From the NCBI GenBank assembly GCA_041750975.1, contig JBGSYN010000120.1, forward strand, positions 1 to 54,370: 54,370 bases of DNA. Direction: 5' to 3'. The DNA comes from JBGSYN01 sp041750975 (GTDB lineage Bacteria; Pseudomonadota; Alphaproteobacteria; Geminicoccales; Geminicoccaceae). Positions 1 to 7,700 of this stretch are shown here, in pieces. Every line of letters begins with the position of its first letter. The stretch's first letter is position 1. The position numbers and the translations under genes were made by a program. Under the pieces are notes generated by a model. The model was not told the origin of the DNA. It was given only the letters and a program-made list of their open reading frames with translations, and made no database searches.

Positions 1-832
1 TCAAGGCCGGGATCGTCGCCAGCACGCAGGTCGCCATGAAGACATTGACGTATTGGATGCCGCCGCCCTCGCTGGCGAAATCGCCGATCCCGACCTGAAT
101 GGTCTTCATCTCGCCCTGATTGAGCAAGAGGCTCGCCCAGAGAAAATCGTTCCAGGCGTTGAGGAAGGTGAAGATGCCCACCGCGGCGATGCCGGGCAGG
201 GACACAGGCAGAATGACGCGCCAGAACGCGGAGAAATAGGAGCAGCCATCGATCAACGCCGCTTCTTCCAATTCGGGCGGGCAGGCGCTCTCGAAATAGC
301 CTCGCAGCAGAAGTACCGCGAACGGCAGGGAGAAGCCGATATAGGCGATGATGACCCCGGAATAGGTATTCAGAAGTCCGAGATCCTGGATGATCGCATA
401 GATCGGAAACACCCGCGTGATCGGCGGGATGAGTTGCGTCACGAGAATGGTGGCGAGAATGGCGGTGGCACCCGGAAAGCGGAAGCGACCCAGCACGTAG
501 GCTGCCGTGCAGGCCATCGCCGTCGCGATCGTGGCTGCCGTGAACGAGACCAGCACCGAATTGAAGAGATATTTCCACACCGGAATGAGCAGCCCGGCGT
601 TCTCATAGGCCGTCAGCGAGAGGCTCTCCGGGACCCAGCTCGGCGGCAGGGCCCTGATCTCGACATTGGACTGAAAGGAGCTTTTCAGCATCCAGTAGAC
701 CGGCAGCAGAATATAGATCAGCAAGAGGCCGGCGATGCCGCAGGCGACCAGCCTGGTGACGCTGTCGCCGAAGGAGGCCTTGATGCCGCTGCGCTGGCGC
801 GCCGGCGAAGCGCTCTCCAGGGCAACGCTCAC
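1..832 (-). CDS. Carbohydrate ABC transporter permease, MalG type (3' end outside window)
   Basis: Inner-membrane half of a sugar importer of the MalFGK family. The visible 277 codons begin with a hydrophobic helix (about residues 20-42, ending LLPVYWML, a typical MalG start) and include the cytoplasmic EAA loop (EEAALIDGCSYF, about residues 188-200) that docks on the ATPase. The GTG start at 832 overlaps the TGA of the upstream permease as GTGA, so the two are translationally coupled. It is the last visible gene of the minus-strand operon that starts near 5456. The C-terminus, and any ATPase or enzymes beyond it, lie outside the window. The family assignment is secure; the substrate is not known. 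Confidence 0.93.
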   Translation of the reverse strand, partial: MSVALESASPARQRSGIKASFGDSVTRLVACGIAGLLLIYILLPVYWMLKSSFQSNVEIRALPPSWVPESLSLTAYENAGLLIPVWKYLFNSVLVSFTAATIATAMACTAAYVLGRFRFPGATAILATILVTQLIPPITRVFPIYAIIQDLGLLNTYSGVIIAYIGFSLPFAVLLLRGYFESACPPELEEAALIDGCSYFSAFWRVILPVSLPGIAAVGIFTFLNAWNDFLWASLLLNQGEMKTIQVGIGDFASEGGGIQYVNVFMATCVLATIPAL

Positions 833-1800
833 AGGCCTGCCTTCCGCATCTGGTTGCGCAGATAGAAGACGCAGATCAACCCGGTGAGGATGAGGATGAC
901 GCCGCTGGCGGCAGCGCCAATATCGAAGCGAAAGAACGTGAACGCCTGCTGATAGGAATAGACCGCCATGATGTTGGTGAGGTTCTGCGGCCCGCCGCCG
1001 GTCATGATATAATTGATCTCGAAATGACCGAGGCCAGTCATGGTCAAGAGCATCAACAGCACGCCCAAGACCGGTTTCAACATCGGCAGCGTGACGAAAC
1101 GGAACTTCTGCAGCAACGTGGCGCCATCGACCTCGGCGGCTTCGTACATGCTCTTGGGAATGGATTGTTGGCCAGCCAGCAGGAAAATCACGACGAAGGG
1201 CAGGCCGTTCCAAATGCGCACTGCAGCAACCGACAGCATCGGAATGCTGACAGGACCCCAGGTCGTGGAGTCCGTGAGAAAACGGATGTTGGTCGTGATG
1301 ATGCCCCAGTCGCGTAGGAGGAAGTTGATGGGGCTCCGATCCGTGTTGAGCAACCACATCCAGATCGCTGCCGCGACTACGGGCGGCACGAACCACGGCA
1401 CGCAGACCAGCATGCGGACGACGGTGCGGCCCCGATACTCCCCGCTGAGAATCTGCGAGAAGAGCAGGCCCATGAGGATGACGCCGGTGACGGCGATCGC
1501 GGTGAAGAGAACCGTGTTGACCACAGTCTGGATGAAGCGCGGGTCCGAGAAGACGGTAACGTAGTTATCGAAGCCGACAAATGGCGTGCCGAACTCGCGC
1601 ACCCGCATCAGATCGTATTCCTGAAAGCTCATCAGCAGTGAGGCCAGCATCGGATAGACGCCGAGAGCGATGGTGAACAGCAGCGCCGGCGCCACCATCA
1701 GGTAACAGAAGAACAGTCTCCGCCTTTCCAATGCATTCACCTCTCGAGTATCCCGTGAATAATTGGGGGAACCGATGCTCTCCCAATACTTTCGTAGCAC
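829..1800 (-). CDS. Carbohydrate ABC transporter permease, MalF type
   Basis: 323-residue inner-membrane permease pairing with the MalG-type protein that follows. It has an N-terminal helix near residues 32-55 (YLMVAPALLFTIALGVYPML), further hydrophobic segments, and the EAA loop YEAAEVDGATLLQKF at about residues 218-232. The start is GTG at 1800, preceded a few bases upstream by GAGGAG. It lies 34 bp downstream of a glycosidase-like gene in the same operon. A degraded copy of its codons about 18-46 survives upstream near 2925-3000. Length and motifs are normal for the family; the sugar carried is inferred only as a carbohydrate. Confidence 0.93.
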   Translation of the reverse strand: MLRKYWESIGSPNYSRDTREVNALERRRLFFCYLMVAPALLFTIALGVYPMLASLLMSFQEYDLMRVREFGTPFVGFDNYVTVFSDPRFIQTVVNTVLFTAIAVTGVILMGLLFSQILSGEYRGRTVVRMLVCVPWFVPPVVAAAIWMWLLNTDRSPINFLLRDWGIITTNIRFLTDSTTWGPVSIPMLSVAAVRIWNGLPFVVIFLLAGQQSIPKSMYEAAEVDGATLLQKFRFVTLPMLKPVLGVLLMLLTMTGLGHFEINYIMTGGGPQNLTNIMAVYSYQQAFTFFRFDIGAAASGVILILTGLICVFYLRNQMRKAGL

Positions 1801-1834
1801 TTTCTCCTCAGTGAATGTTGGCCTCTTGATTACC

Positions 1835-2875
1835 TCACCGGCCCGTGATTTCTTTCAGGAGATTGAAGAAAGCTATCTTCCGCGGCGAGGAGATCGACCA
1901 GTCGACGGGCAAGGACTGGTAGCCATCGGGATACTTCTCCCGGTCCATGCGGTAGTCGAAAAAGCCCCATGAGGCCCCGGACCCGATGGCGGCCACGAAA
2001 TTGTTGTCGGGCTGGTCGAAGTCGAAATGGTCGTCTTCATTGTAGATGATCGGCTGGCCACGATAATGCTCATTGGTCCGAATTCGCAACACATCGAGAC
2101 GGATGCCATCGGGATGATGGCGGCGATTGCCATGCGGCAGAATGAAATCGGCCGTTCGCAACAGATTGGCGCCAAATGTCGAGGCGGAGATCAGGCTGGT
2201 GCTGACCAGGAGCCGGCCGGCCGGTGTTTCGAGTTTGCCTCTGGTGCGGTTCTGAACCAGCTCGATCAGCTCATGGCAGCGGTCGGCCATGATGATGTCG
2301 AAAGCAAAGGGCGCGTTGATCTCATTGCCGATCTCGAGCAGCACGTTGCGTGCGCCGCGCGACACCAGCCAGTCCGCAGTATTGGCAACAGCCGCGCGAA
2401 CCGCCTCCTCGTCTCTGAAAATCCGGGTTTGCTGCCAATAGAAGAGGCCGAGGATGACGACCATGCCGAGCCCGTCGCAGGCGGTAATCACCTGATCGAG
2501 CCGGTCGAGCCAGGGTTGCTTCAGCGTGCCGTCCGCCTCGAAGCCCGAAATGTGCCAGGGCTGAATCCAGCTATAGCCCTCGGGGCTGCCGCCTTGCAGA
2601 TTGAGGCACACCGCATCGAGACCGTGCGATCGATAGGCCGGCAATTGTTCCACGAACTCGCCGGTGTTGCGCTCGGCCGAGAACGGCCCGTCAGCATAGG
2701 CCCAGACCCCGCGCGTCGCCGGATTCTCGTCGTCGGAAATGGTGTTGGCCATGCGCGAATTGAACAACATTCCCTCGATGCCGTGATCCCGCCAATGCCG
2801 GCCTTGGTGGGTCACTTCGCCATTCAGGAAGAACTTGTCGCCCTCGATGGCGACGACTGTCTCTGTGCTCGGCAC
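1835..2875 (-). CDS. Glycoside hydrolase-like TIM-barrel protein (paralog 1)
   Basis: 346-residue protein without signal peptide, so presumably cytoplasmic. It resembles clan GH-A (GH5/cellulase-like) enzymes: a GNE motif (LLEIGNEIN) puts a candidate acid/base Glu near residue 185, and YNEDDHF near residue 280 offers a candidate nucleophile Glu about 95 residues later, the usual spacing in that clan. I cannot name the exact family or substrate. The GTG start at 2875 is chosen because AAGGAGG precedes it at good spacing and because it matches the start of the paralog at 4416-5456, with which it shares roughly four fifths of residues without gaps. It sits between the binding protein and the permeases of a sugar ABC operon, so it may cleave an imported oligosaccharide. 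Confidence 0.75.
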   Translation of the reverse strand: MPSTETVVAIEGDKFFLNGEVTHQGRHWRDHGIEGMLFNSRMANTISDDENPATRGVWAYADGPFSAERNTGEFVEQLPAYRSHGLDAVCLNLQGGSPEGYSWIQPWHISGFEADGTLKQPWLDRLDQVITACDGLGMVVILGLFYWQQTRIFRDEEAVRAAVANTADWLVSRGARNVLLEIGNEINAPFAFDIIMADRCHELIELVQNRTRGKLETPAGRLLVSTSLISASTFGANLLRTADFILPHGNRRHHPDGIRLDVLRIRTNEHYRGQPIIYNEDDHFDFDQPDNNFVAAIGSGASWGFFDYRMDREKYPDGYQSLPVDWSISSPRKIAFFNLLKEITGR

Positions 2876-2924
2876 TGCATTTCCCTCCTTCAACACTCAA
2901 ACTGTCTTTATCGTTAGTGGTCGG

Positions 2925-3000
2925 AATGCTGAACAGCGCCGGCGCCATCACGAGGTCAGAGACTAGCGGTCTCCGACGCACCAATGCGCTCGCCTCTCAA
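2925..3000 (-). pseudogene. Relic of the N-terminal part of the MalF-type permease gene
   Basis: This stretch aligns without gaps for about 70 nt to the start of the intact permease gene at 829-1800 (its codons about 20-43). Both read GCATTGG, GGAGAC and TGGCGCCGGCGCTG in register, and the translated relic SALVRRRPLVSDLVMAPAL matches NALERRRLFFCYLMVAPAL of the intact gene. It lacks the start codon and everything after the first helix, where it runs into the leader of the glycosidase-like gene. The intact gene lies 1.1 kb downstream, so the relic marks one joint of a tandem duplication. Base-level similarity is seen directly; the duplication history is inference. Confidence 0.8.
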
Positions 3001-3009
3001 CGTATGAGG

Positions 3010-3037
3010 GACCGGGAAAACCCACGCCTTCCCGGTC
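3010..3037 (-). promoter_or_regulatory. Stem-loop just after the sugar-binding protein gene
   Basis: A perfect 9-bp inverted repeat (GACCGGGAA / TTCCCGGTC) with a 10-nt loop starts 15 nt after the stop codon of the binding-protein gene. No U-run follows, so it is more likely a 3'-end stabiliser or processing barrier than a terminator. Such structures are common after binding-protein genes and raise their level above the permeases. Confidence 0.6.
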
Positions 3038-3051
3038 ATCGAAGCAGCTAG

Positions 3052-4380
3052 CTATTCTTTGGTTTTGGTCCGGTCTATTTCGCTCTGCATCCGCGCCTGG
3101 GTTGCCGTCACGACCTCGTCGATATCCTTTTGCAGCACGATCGCGTCATACATCATGTCGTAGATAACAGCCCCCGACTCCGGCGACATCAAGGCACTCC
3201 AAATCGGCGAGGGATGCTGCGAGGTGCGGCCATAATCGAGCGATTCCGCAACCACCTCCTTCCATGGCCTGTCACTCCAGAACTCGGACTCCATGACGGC
3301 ACGCTCCGGGCTCACCGTGCCGCCGGCTTCGCTGATGCGCTGGGCGATATCGTCGCGGCTGAGAAACGCGATCCAGTCGACGCAGGCCTCGACATTGTCT
3401 GTGCCACGAAGCACGCCGAAATAGCCGGCGCCACTATAGGTATCGCGATTGCCGGCTGGACCTTCAGGTGCAATCGCCATCGCCCACTTGCCGTCGATTT
3501 CGGGAAAGTCGCGGTCGATCTGGCCGCCCCAGGCATTGGGGGTGCTGCCGACCATGGCAAGGGTGCCGGAAACGAAATCCACCAGCGGATCATAGCCCTG
3601 TTCCATGAATTCGGGCGACACCACCTGGTGCTGCCAGACCATGTCCCGCATCCAGGTGAGCGTCGTTCGCATCGCCTCGTTGTCGATCGTCGCCTTGCTG
3701 CCGTCTTCCGAAAGAAAATTGCCGCCGGCCTGCCAATAATAGGGGACGAGCGCTTGCGGTGGGTTGTCGGGTCCGAACGAATATCCCCACTGCGAGACGT
3801 TGCCGTTCTCGTCACGTTTGGTCAGTTCCGTGGCGGCGTCGACGATCTCCTCCCAACTTCCGGGCGCGTTGGTAACGCCCGCCTCCTCGAAAAGGTCGGT
3901 TCGGTACATGATCGGCCGGATATCGACGCGCCAGGGGACACCATAGAAGTCGTCGTTCCAGAAGACATCCTGAAGGCTGCCCGCGAAGTAGGCTTCCTCG
4001 AGATCCGGCCAGCGGTCCCTGTACTCATTGATTGGCAGGGGTCCATATTGATCGCCGCCAATCGCCGAGAACGAATGCAGCCAATACATGTCTGCGCAGT
4101 CGGGTGCCGCCCCGCCCTGCGCGACGGTCAGCCAGGTCTGGAAGGCGGTCGGCCAGTTGATGATCTCGTGCCGAACCTCGATGCCGGATTCTGCCTCGAA
4201 TTCGGCCGTCAGTTCCTCCATCAATGATTTCCAAGAGATCAGGTCGCCGTAGGTCTGGGTCCAGAACTCGATCTGCTGCGCTTGCGCCGGCACCGCCGCT
4301 AACGCCGCGAGCGAGGTGCTGACGACGAGCGCCGACGCGGTTTTCTTGAGGGACACGAGTTTGTTGGGTTTGATGGTCAT
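3052..4380 (-). CDS. ABC transporter sugar-binding protein, family 1
   Basis: 442-residue periplasmic lipid-free binding protein of the MalE/UgpB class (SBP family 1). A classical signal peptide covers about residues 1-34 (basic start, hydrophobic core, AQA before the mature QQIEFW). The IEFWTQTYGD start of the mature chain and the later DYGRTSQHPSPIWSALMSPE stretch are typical of the fold. It lies between two paralogous glycosidase-like genes and upstream of the two permeases, and is the only binding protein of this operon. A perfect stem-loop follows the gene. The ligand is unknown; the context suggests an oligosaccharide. Confidence 0.94.
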   Translation of the reverse strand: MTIKPNKLVSLKKTASALVVSTSLAALAAVPAQAQQIEFWTQTYGDLISWKSLMEELTAEFEAESGIEVRHEIINWPTAFQTWLTVAQGGAAPDCADMYWLHSFSAIGGDQYGPLPINEYRDRWPDLEEAYFAGSLQDVFWNDDFYGVPWRVDIRPIMYRTDLFEEAGVTNAPGSWEEIVDAATELTKRDENGNVSQWGYSFGPDNPPQALVPYYWQAGGNFLSEDGSKATIDNEAMRTTLTWMRDMVWQHQVVSPEFMEQGYDPLVDFVSGTLAMVGSTPNAWGGQIDRDFPEIDGKWAMAIAPEGPAGNRDTYSGAGYFGVLRGTDNVEACVDWIAFLSRDDIAQRISEAGGTVSPERAVMESEFWSDRPWKEVVAESLDYGRTSQHPSPIWSALMSPESGAVIYDMMYDAIVLQKDIDEVVTATQARMQSEIDRTKTKE

Positions 4381-4415
4381 TTAGCCTCTCCAAGGATTGT
4401 GGAATTTTGGTGACG

Positions 4416-5456
4416 TCATTTTCCGGTGATCTCTTTCAAGAGATTGAAGAAACCCTGCTTCCTTTCCGATGAGATCGACCAGTCGACCGGAAATGACTGG
4501 TAGCCGTCCGGGTATCTTTCTCGGTTCATGCGATAGTCGAAGAAGCCCCATGAAGCGCCGGATTCGATGGCGGCCACGAAATTGTTGTCGGGCTTGTCGA
4601 AATCGAAATGGTCGTCTTCGTTGTAGAGAATCGGCTGGCCGCGATAATGCTCGCTGATGCGGTTGCGCAAGACCTGCAGGCGGATACCGTCGGGATGGTG
4701 CCGGCCATTGCCGTGCGGCAGCAGGAAGTCCGCGGTGCGCATCAAATTGGCGCCGAAGGGCGGGGCAAACGCCAGGCTGGTGCTGACCAGGAGCCGGCCA
4801 GCCGGCGTTTCGAGCTTGCCCTCGGAGCGGGATTGGGCGAGCTCGATCAACTCGTGGCAGCGTTCCGGCATGATGATGTCGTAATCGAACTTTAGATCGA
4901 CCTCATTGCCGATCTCCAAGAGCACATTGCGGGCACCTCGCGCCACCAGCCAGTCGACGGTATTGCCGACGGCGGCGCGAACCGCCTCCTCGTCGCGGAA
5001 CACCCAGGATTGTTTCCAATAGAACAGCCCGAGCATGACCACCATGCCAAGCCGGTCGCAGGCCGAGATCACCTGATCGAGCCGGTCGAGCCAAGGCTGC
5101 TTGATCGAGCCGTCGGCCGCGAAGCCCGAAATCTGCCAGGGCTGCACCCAGGCATAGCCTTTCGGGCAGCCACCCTGCAGATTGATGCAGACCGCGTCCA
5201 GCCCGTGGGCCCGGTAGGTCGGCAATTGCTCGACGAATTCGTTGGTGTTTCGCGCGGCAGTAAACGGTCCGTCGGCATAGGCCCAGACCCCGCGCGTCGC
5301 CGGATTCTCATCGTCGGCGATGGCGTTGGCCATTCGCGAATTGAACAGCATTCCTTCGATGCTGTGATCGCGCCAGCGCCGACCCTTGTGTGTGATCTCG
5401 CCATTCAGGAGGAATTTTTCGCCTTCAATTGCGACGATGGTATCCGTGTTTGGCAT
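4416..5456 (-). CDS. Glycoside hydrolase-like TIM-barrel protein (paralog 2)
   Basis: 346 residues, aligned end to end without gaps to the protein encoded at 1835-2875. The putative catalytic pair is conserved: GNE near residue 185 and YNEDDHF near residue 280. No signal peptide, so it probably acts in the cytoplasm after import. The ATG at 5456 is chosen over a possible start at 5477 because AAGGAGGAGG lies just upstream of it and inside the longer reading. It is the first gene of the minus-strand sugar ABC operon. Even the leader resembles that of paralog 1 (both read TTGAATGTTGAAGGAGG or close to it), so leader and gene were copied together. Exact glycosidase family not recognised. Confidence 0.77.
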   Translation of the reverse strand: MPNTDTIVAIEGEKFLLNGEITHKGRRWRDHSIEGMLFNSRMANAIADDENPATRGVWAYADGPFTAARNTNEFVEQLPTYRAHGLDAVCINLQGGCPKGYAWVQPWQISGFAADGSIKQPWLDRLDQVISACDRLGMVVMLGLFYWKQSWVFRDEEAVRAAVGNTVDWLVARGARNVLLEIGNEVDLKFDYDIIMPERCHELIELAQSRSEGKLETPAGRLLVSTSLAFAPPFGANLMRTADFLLPHGNGRHHPDGIRLQVLRNRISEHYRGQPILYNEDDHFDFDKPDNNFVAAIESGASWGFFDYRMNRERYPDGYQSFPVDWSISSERKQGFFNLLKEITGK

Positions 5457-5530
5457 CCGTGCCTCCTCCTTCAACATTCAAATTTCTTGCTTGTCTTCGA
5501 CCGCGGAACCCCCGCGGTGCTAATGTATAC

Positions 5531-5585
5531 GCCACAGCATATAGCGTGGCGCACGTCAATGTTTGCGCAACCACGCTATGGTGGT
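5531..5585. promoter_or_regulatory. Cluster of inverted repeats in a divergent control region (candidate operators)
   Basis: Between two divergent operons lie three nested palindromes: GCCAC at 5531-5535 facing GTGGC at 5546-5550; ATAGCGTGG at 5541-5549 facing CCACGCTAT at 5571-5579; and ACCAC at 5570-5574 facing GTGGT at 5581-5585. They end about 20 nt before the -35 box of the rightward promoter. The regulator is unknown; the FadR-type protein encoded at 9207 is a candidate. Confidence 0.55.
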
Positions 5586-5605
5586 CCAAGGCCGCGCGAA
5601 GTTGC

Positions 5606-5635
5606 TTGACAAATACCGGAGGCTGTTCGTTATCG
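5606..5635 (+). promoter_or_regulatory. Candidate sigma-70 promoter for the family 5 binding protein
   Basis: A perfect TTGACA at 5606-5611 is followed 17-18 nt later by a weak -10 (GTTATC/TTATCG, 5629-5635). A strong AGGAGG ribosome site (5656-5661) and the ATG at 5670 follow. Only the -35 box is close to consensus. Confidence 0.45.
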
Positions 5636-5669
5636 TGGCCCAGCAAAAATTGATCAGGAGGCAAGATTG

Positions 5670-7616
5670 ATGACCAACTCCTATTCGTCGTGCCGCAGGT
5701 TCGCGCTCAGCAGCGTGCTCTTGCTTGGAAGTGCCGTGGCATTGACCGGCCCGGTTTGGGCTTATCAACAGGCGCCGATGCTGGATCCCCTGGTCGAATC
5801 AGGCGCACTGCCGCCGGTCGACGAACGTCTCCCCGCCGAACCTGCGGTGATCGAGCCCTTGGAAAGCGTCGGCAAATATGGCGGCGTCATGAAACGCGCG
5901 CTCACCGGGGCGTCGGGCGACCACAACACGATTCTTCGCATCGTCGCTCCGCAGTCATTCGTCAGATGGAACCCGGACTATACCGACGTCGTCCCCAATG
6001 TCGCCGAATCCTGGGAGATCAGCGACGATGCAAGGGAATACACGTTCCACCTCCGCCCCGGCATCAAATGGTCCGATGGCGAGCCGATGACCACCGAAGA
6101 CATTCAGTTCTTCGTGGAAGACCTTCTGGGCAGCGATTTCTACGGATCGCCGCCCTCGCAGTTCGTCAGCGGCGGCGAGATCGTCAAGATCGACGTGATC
6201 GACGACTACACCATCAAGTTCATTTTCAAGGAGCCGAACGGGCTCTTTCTGTTTGATCTCGCATCGCCCTATGGTGCTCCGCCCGTGCTTTGGGCCAAGC
6301 ATTACTGCAGCCAGTTCCACCCAAAATATAATGAGAATATCGACCAGTTGATGGCCGAGTTCAGCCAGGACAACTGGGTCGAACTCTTCAAGTTCCGCTG
6401 CGGCACGCGGGAAAAAGGCGACCGCTGGTACAATCCCGAAAAGCCGGTCATCGAACCTTGGGTGATCAAGGAACCCTATACCGGCGGGGCCACCCGCGTC
6501 GTGCTCGAGCGCAATCCCTATTTCTGGCAGGTCGATCCCGAGGGTAATCAGCTGCCCTATATCGATCGCATCGAATACAGCATCGTCGGCGGCACGGAAG
6601 GTGTGCTGCTCGAAGCCATCGGCGGCAATATCGATATGCAGGTCCAAAACCTGCAAGAAATCCAAAATCGGCCGCTGCTGTTGGAGAATGCCGAGAAGAG
6701 CGGCTATCGCATGATCGACACCGTTCCTGTCGGCGCCGGCTCGGCAGTCATCTTCCCGAACCTCGCGCACAAGGACCCCAAGATGCGCGAGCTGTTGAAC
6801 ACCAAGGATTTTCGCATCGCCTTGAGCCACGCGATCGATCGCGAAGAAATCATCGATCTTATTTTCCTTGGACAGGGCGAACCCTGGCAGATCGGCCCAC
6901 CCGAGGGCCACGCGCTCTACAATGAGACCCTGGCGAAACAGTACACGGAATTCGATCCCGAAGCCGCGAACCAAATGCTCGATGAGCTTGGCTTCGACGA
7001 GCGCGGCTCGGATGGCTTCCGGCTCGATCATGACGGCAACCGGATCTCTCTGTTTGTCGAGTACAACTCGCGCGACACCGTGATGTCCGACATCATGGAG
7101 CTGGTGGTCCAGTATTGGCGGGATGTCGGCATCGAGGCCAAGATCGAGGCGGTCGACAACAATTTCTTCCAGGCTCGCAACGCCAATTGGGACGACACCA
7201 TCCAGATCTCCGGCGCCGATAATGGTGGTACCGAAGCTATTTGGCGGCCCATCATGTATGTGCCGATGGAGGACGACAGCCGCTGGGGTGTGCCCTGGGC
7301 TTTCTGGTATCTGTCGGGCGGCACGGAAGGCGAGGAGCCACCCCAATATGTCAAGGACCGGTTCGCGGCCTATGACAAGGTCCGTGCGTCGCAGCCGGGC
7401 CAAGGCCAGGAAGAGTTGATGCGCGAGGTCCTGGACATGACAGCTGAAGCCTTCGAGGTCATCGGCATCAGCACGCCCTTGCCGGGCCAGGGCATCGTCA
7501 AGAACGGTCTGAAAAACGTGCCGGACCAGATGCCTTACGGCTTCTTCTATCTGGTGCCGCAGCCGACCATGCCGGCGACCTATTATTGGGATGACGCATC
7601 CGGTCGCCGGGGCTGA
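5670..7616 (+). CDS. ABC transporter substrate-binding protein, family 5
   Basis: 648-residue periplasmic binding protein of the DppA/OppA class. The first 31 or so residues form a signal peptide (CRRFALSSVLLLGS core, cleavage near VWA). The family 5 domain starts near residue 68 (KYGGVMKRALTG) with hallmarks such as WEISDDAREYTFHLRPGIKW and DFRIALSHAIDRE. It is somewhat longer than DppA, as in the subgroup found in plant-polysaccharide clusters. ATG 5670 is preferred to the in-frame TTG at 5667 because AGGAGG is 8 nt upstream. No permease or ATPase follows, and a terminator closes the transcript, so it either works with a transporter elsewhere or is an orphan sensor or carrier. The ligand may be an oligosaccharide rather than a peptide. 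Confidence 0.93.
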   Translation: MTNSYSSCRRFALSSVLLLGSAVALTGPVWAYQQAPMLDPLVESGALPPVDERLPAEPAVIEPLESVGKYGGVMKRALTGASGDHNTILRIVAPQSFVRWNPDYTDVVPNVAESWEISDDAREYTFHLRPGIKWSDGEPMTTEDIQFFVEDLLGSDFYGSPPSQFVSGGEIVKIDVIDDYTIKFIFKEPNGLFLFDLASPYGAPPVLWAKHYCSQFHPKYNENIDQLMAEFSQDNWVELFKFRCGTREKGDRWYNPEKPVIEPWVIKEPYTGGATRVVLERNPYFWQVDPEGNQLPYIDRIEYSIVGGTEGVLLEAIGGNIDMQVQNLQEIQNRPLLLENAEKSGYRMIDTVPVGAGSAVIFPNLAHKDPKMRELLNTKDFRIALSHAIDREEIIDLIFLGQGEPWQIGPPEGHALYNETLAKQYTEFDPEAANQMLDELGFDERGSDGFRLDHDGNRISLFVEYNSRDTVMSDIMELVVQYWRDVGIEAKIEAVDNNFFQARNANWDDTIQISGADNGGTEAIWRPIMYVPMEDDSRWGVPWAFWYLSGGTEGEEPPQYVKDRFAAYDKVRASQPGQGQEELMREVLDMTAEAFEVIGISTPLPGQGIVKNGLKNVPDQMPYGFFYLVPQPTMPATYYWDDASGRRG

Positions 7617-7640
7617 TGCGCTGAAGTTTTGATGCAGTGC

Positions 7641-7684
7641 GCCGCGGCTCCCTCATTCTCTGCATTGGGGGGCCGCGGCTTTTT
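7641..7684 (+). terminator. Rho-independent terminator
   Basis: GCCGCGGC at 7641-7648 pairs with GCCGCGGC at 7672-7679, and the stem extends inward through CCC against GGG. Five T follow at 7680-7684. It starts 24 nt after the stop of the family 5 binding-protein gene and lies immediately upstream of the first RraA-like gene, so the latter needs read-through or its own promoter. Confidence 0.88.
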
Positions 7685-7700
7685 GTTGAGAGCAATTCAA

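Noticed and set aside
53..865. Long plus-strand frame opposite the first permease gene
   Set aside because: Antisense to a conserved MalG-type gene; composition is full of Arg, Asp and Gly as expected of a shadow frame.
2955..2977. Second hairpin (9-bp stem, one G-U) before glycosidase paralog 1
   Set aside because: It lies inside the permease relic, so the pairing is more likely a by-product of that sequence than a selected element.
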